Source: Oscillospiraceae bacterium
Lineage (GTDB): Bacteria > Bacillota > Clostridia > Oscillospirales > UBA929
Length of the DNA stretch: 6,882 nucleotides
Direction of reading: 5' to 3'
Assembly (NCBI GenBank): GCA_031271325.1
Contig: JAISVY010000164.1
Coordinates: 1 to 6,882 of the forward strand
Positions 5,184 through 6,882 of the stretch are shown here, one piece after another; the first letter of the stretch is position 1, and each line of letters opens with the position of its first letter. A program made the translations under genes and the position numbers. A model generated the notes under the pieces. That model had not been told where the DNA came from. It was given only the letters and a program-made list of their open reading frames with translations, and did not search any database.

Positions 5184-5204
5184 GCAATAAAACGGCAATA
5201 AAAC
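5184..5204 (+). repeat. Tandem 10-bp direct repeat
   Basis: GCAATAAAAC occurs twice with one base between the copies (5184-5193 and 5195-5204), an 11-bp period close to one helical turn. The second copy runs into the left arm of the large inverted repeat at 5201-5251. The setting suggests a protein-binding site at the element edge, but no function is known. Confidence 0.55.
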
Positions 5205-5251
5205 AAAGGTAGTCCTTGTCGCAGGCGATGTGGCAAGGACTACCTTTGTTT
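5201..5251. repeat. 18-bp perfect inverted repeat (terminator, transfer origin or element-end structure)
   Basis: AAACAAAGGTAGTCCTTG (5201-5218) is the exact reverse complement of 5234-5251, around a 15-nt loop. A/T-rich flanks on both sides would let it act as a bidirectional terminator, better on the minus strand (TTTGTTTTATT) than on the plus (TTTGTTTCTC). No obvious gene ends into it: the nearest genes on both sides point away. An insulator at an element edge, an attenuator ahead of the Cys-rich gene, or a relaxase or recombinase site are all possible. Confidence 0.7.
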
Positions 5252-5272
5252 CTCTGCCCCCAAAATAATTTT

Positions 5273-5278
5273 AGGAGG
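5273..5278 (+). promoter_or_regulatory. Strong ribosome binding site of the Cys-rich protein gene
   Basis: AGGAGG with a 9-nt spacer to the ATG at 5288. It confirms that the short frame is a real gene and excludes an upstream in-frame start at 5216, inside the inverted repeat. Confidence 0.8.
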
Positions 5279-5287
5279 TCTTACCCA

Positions 5288-5506
5288 ATGGTCAGCAGCA
5301 CACGCATCTACAATCGTTTCCGATATTGGTCTGTCGCGGACTGCTCCTGTGAGTACTGCCTGTGGAAAGGGACGAAAAAGCGCCCGTGCCGGCTTGAAGC
5401 TTGCTGTTGTGACGACATACGGCAGGAGGCGCTCCGGCGTGAGCAGGCGGCGACAAATGGCGAGTATGTGCGGATAACATCCGAGGCGCTTCCATGCCGT
5501 GGTTAA
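5288..5506 (+). CDS. Small cysteine-rich protein of mobile-element type
   Basis: This 72-residue protein has eight cysteines: C19-x-C21-x2-C24, C34, C39-C40-C41 and C70. The first seven sit in a compact block (DCSCEYCLWKG...PCRLEACCCDD) that looks like a zinc- or metal-binding knuckle. The C-terminal third is charged and probably helical. There is no signal peptide or membrane segment. Small proteins with a YCLxxxG...CxLxxCCC pattern occur in clostridial conjugative-type elements just before DUF3991/TOPRIM genes, which is the arrangement here. Its function is not known. It overlaps the next gene by 13 bp in another frame, implying translational coupling. The AGGAGG site supports the start. 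Confidence 0.8.
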   Translation: MVSSTRIYNRFRYWSVADCSCEYCLWKGTKKRPCRLEACCCDDIRQEALRREQAATNGEYVRITSEALPCRG

Positions 5507-6477
5507 CGGAGGATCAGATCGCGCGGGCGCGGGAGATTGATCTGCTCACGTACCTTCAATCTAACGAACCGAACGAGCTTCTCCCTCCCCGAAGCGGCGA
5601 GTACCGCACTGTCAGTCACGAAAGCCTCGTCATCTCAAACGGACTTTGGAACTGGAATCGCGGCGGGATCGGCGGACGCTCCGCGCTGGACTACCTCGTC
5701 AGGGTGCGTGGGATGAAGTTTCACGAAGCCGTTGAGAGGGTCTTAGGTTCCTCATCGCTTCCCCTGCCCGGTGTACCCCATAATCCACCACCGCCGAAAA
5801 AGTACATATTCCACCCGCCCGCGCCGGTACGCTACCCCACCCGCGTCATATCCTACCTCCAGCGGCGCGGGATCTGCCCGGAGATACTCCGGCGCGCGAT
5901 GGAACTCGGTATCCTTTACGAAAGCCGCTACTATAACCCGAACAGCGATTACCACAACGCCGCCGTTTGCGTTTTTGCCGGCAAGGATGAATCCGGCAAG
6001 GTCGTATTCGCCGCCCTGTGCGGTATCGATACGAACTTAAAGATCGATAAGGCGGGCAGCGATAAACGCTTCAGCTTCCACATCCCTGCGAAGAACCCGG
6101 ATAGCCGCCACCTCGCTGTGTTCGAATCTCCGATAGACGCACTCTCCCACGCTACGCTTCAGTATAGGAACGGCTGGCAGTGGAACGGATACCGTCTCTC
6201 ACTGGGCGGTACGTCGCCCGTGGCTCTTACCGCGTTCCTCGAACGGAACCCGCAGATAACACGAGTCGTCCTTCACCTAGATAATGACACTGCCGGGCTG
6301 ACCGCCGCCCGAAAGATCAAAGCGCAGCTTACAGAGAAAAACCGTCGCCTCCGCGTTTCCGTAAACCCTCCGAGATGCGGTAAGGACTATAACGATGTCC
6401 TGCTGCGCGTCGTTAATATGGAGCGCAAGCAGAAGCCGCCTATCTCCCGTCCATCGAGCAGAGCATATCTCGAATAA
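5494..6477 (+). CDS. DUF3991 and TOPRIM domain-containing protein
   Basis: This 327-residue protein belongs to a family common in integrative/conjugative elements of Bacillota. Residues 1-90 form a primase zinc-finger-like region without the cysteines (RAREIDLLTYL, HESLVISNGLWNWN, GIGGRSALDYLV). Residues about 110-180 fit DUF3991. Residues about 205-300 form a Toprim_2 domain with the metal-binding acidic residue E211 (FESPIDALS) and the D263-x-D265 motif (LDNDTAG), so the TOPRIM site looks intact. TOPRIM domains occur in primases, topoisomerases and nucleases. There is no recognisable polymerase domain, so the role in element DNA processing or replication is inferred, not shown. The ATG lies within the end of the Cys-rich gene. 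The 3' end overlaps the convergent XRE gene by 38 bp. Confidence 0.9.
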   Translation: MPWLTEDQIARAREIDLLTYLQSNEPNELLPPRSGEYRTVSHESLVISNGLWNWNRGGIGGRSALDYLVRVRGMKFHEAVERVLGSSSLPLPGVPHNPPPPKKYIFHPPAPVRYPTRVISYLQRRGICPEILRRAMELGILYESRYYNPNSDYHNAAVCVFAGKDESGKVVFAALCGIDTNLKIDKAGSDKRFSFHIPAKNPDSRHLAVFESPIDALSHATLQYRNGWQWNGYRLSLGGTSPVALTAFLERNPQITRVVLHLDNDTAGLTAARKIKAQLTEKNRRLRVSVNPPRCGKDYNDVLLRVVNMERKQKPPISRPSSRAYLE

Positions 6478-6769
6478 GCCCTAACTGATTGTATTTCAAA
6501 GACCGCAGCGCGGCGTTAATCTCGGCGATGATTTGCTCCTTGGCTTCCGAATCGTCCTGCAGATTTACCGGAAGCAAGTCGGCCATCGTTACGCCGAGGA
6601 CTTTGCAGATTTCCACGTGAGTATCCAAACCCGGTCCCCGAAGCCCCTGTTCGATTTGACTGATGTATTTAGGAGCGACGCCAAGCTTCTCCGCCATCGC
6701 TCTCTGCGTCAGCCCTTTCAGTTTCCGGTAATGCCTGATCCGCTCGCTCAGTATCTCATGATTACTCAT
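6440..6769 (-). CDS. XRE-family HTH transcriptional regulator
   Basis: This 109-residue DNA-binding protein has a Cro/CI-type five-helix domain at about residues 7-66. The helix-turn-helix core lies at 21-40 (TQRAMAEKLGVAPKYISQIE), followed by the family's QG and a VLGVTMADLL closing helix. A charged helical tail (about 75-105, EQIIAEINAALRSLKYNQLGL) probably mediates dimerisation. Size and layout fit repressors of mobile elements and prophages. The ATG at 6769 has AAAGGA eight bases upstream; a longer frame starting at 6820 has no ribosome site. It points away from the right window edge and converges on the TOPRIM gene, with a tail-to-tail overlap of 38 bp. It probably controls its own promoter and a divergent gene beyond the window, through the TTGGTG repeats at 6788-6847. 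Confidence 0.9.
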   Translation of the reverse strand: MSNHEILSERIRHYRKLKGLTQRAMAEKLGVAPKYISQIEQGLRGPGLDTHVEICKVLGVTMADLLPVNLQDDSEAKEQIIAEINAALRSLKYNQLGLIRDMLCSMDGR

Positions 6770-6787
6770 ATGACCATTCCTTTCTGT

Positions 6788-6847
6788 CACCAACGAGGGA
6801 TGAAACGCGGTTGGTGCCACTAATCAAGTTTGTATGGTATATTGGTG
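6788..6847. promoter_or_regulatory. TTGGTG repeat cluster upstream of the XRE gene (candidate operators)
   Basis: CACCAAC (6788-6794) and GTTGGTG (6810-6816) form a perfect 7-bp inverted repeat with a 15-nt centre. A third half-site ATTGGTG lies at 6841-6847. The cluster fills the region where promoters of the XRE gene and a rightward gene would lie. XRE repressors commonly bind such repeated sites, but this site is inferred. Confidence 0.45.
6835..6843 (+). promoter_or_regulatory. Possible rightward extended -10 promoter
   Basis: TGG-TATATT fits an extended -10 (TGn-TATAAT, five of six in the hexamer). No good -35 box lies at 17 bp; a TTGGTG at 6811-6816 is 21 bp away. It overlaps the third TTGGTG half-site's edge. 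It would drive a gene beyond the right window edge. Confidence 0.3.
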
Positions 6848-6882
6848 CGTGGAGGCGCGGATATACTGCACAGCACGCGGAG

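Noticed and set aside
5104..5200. Defined attachment site or target duplication
   Set aside because: The other end of the element is outside the window, so no matching repeat can be identified.
5161..5287. Sigma-A promoter for the Cys-rich/TOPRIM pair
   Set aside because: TTTACA and several AATAAA-like hexamers occur but none are spaced 16-19 bp apart, so no promoter is called.

Overview
The window looks like part of a chromosome from a strictly anaerobic member of the Bacillota, class Clostridia, probably an Oscillospirales-type lineage. I infer this from the Crp/Fnr subfamily, the clostridial peptidoglycan-binding protein family at 4501-5103, the desulfoferrodoxin/peroxiredoxin oxygen-defence genes, strong AGGAGG-type ribosome sites, and hairpin-rich intergenic repeats in a fairly GC-rich background. 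No 16S rRNA or other phylogenetic marker is present, so this placement is inference.

Left part (1-4400), with every gene on the minus strand. A Crp/Fnr-family regulator (1-692) runs off the left edge and has a good promoter (732-762). A 490-bp gene-free stretch (693-1183) follows, holding two copies of a structured repeat and the terminator of the next gene. At 1184-2218 is a Rossmann-fold amino-acid dehydrogenase-like protein related to 2,4-diaminopentanoate dehydrogenase. A hairpin-rich 250-bp gap separates it from a three-gene oxygen-defence cluster transcribed leftward: a CDGSH/Fer4_19 iron-sulfur protein (4293-3613), then a Prx6-type peroxiredoxin (3593-2922), then desulfoferrodoxin (superoxide reductase, 2849-2469). 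Superoxide reductase makes hydrogen peroxide and the peroxiredoxin removes it. The CDGSH protein is a plausible redox partner. A 13-bp inverted repeat (4358-4390) overlaps the predicted -35 box of this cluster.

Junction (4401-5287). A third, inverted copy of the structured repeat lies at 4401-4478. Next to it is a peptidoglycan-binding/SpoIID-like gene with an intact C-terminus, but homology stops near 5103 and there is no usable start codon. Beyond it lies an AT-rich segment with a tandem 10-bp repeat and an 18-bp perfect inverted repeat (5201-5251). I read this as the edge of an inserted element.

Right part (5288-6882), of mobile-element character. A small Cys-rich protein overlaps a DUF3991/TOPRIM protein by 13 bp, both on the plus strand. 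A minus-strand XRE-type repressor converges on them, overlapping the TOPRIM gene tail-to-tail by 38 bp. The last 110 bp hold TTGGTG repeats and a possible rightward extended -10 promoter, suggesting a repressor-controlled divergent switch whose other side lies outside the window. No integrase or relaxase is visible, so the element type is not established.
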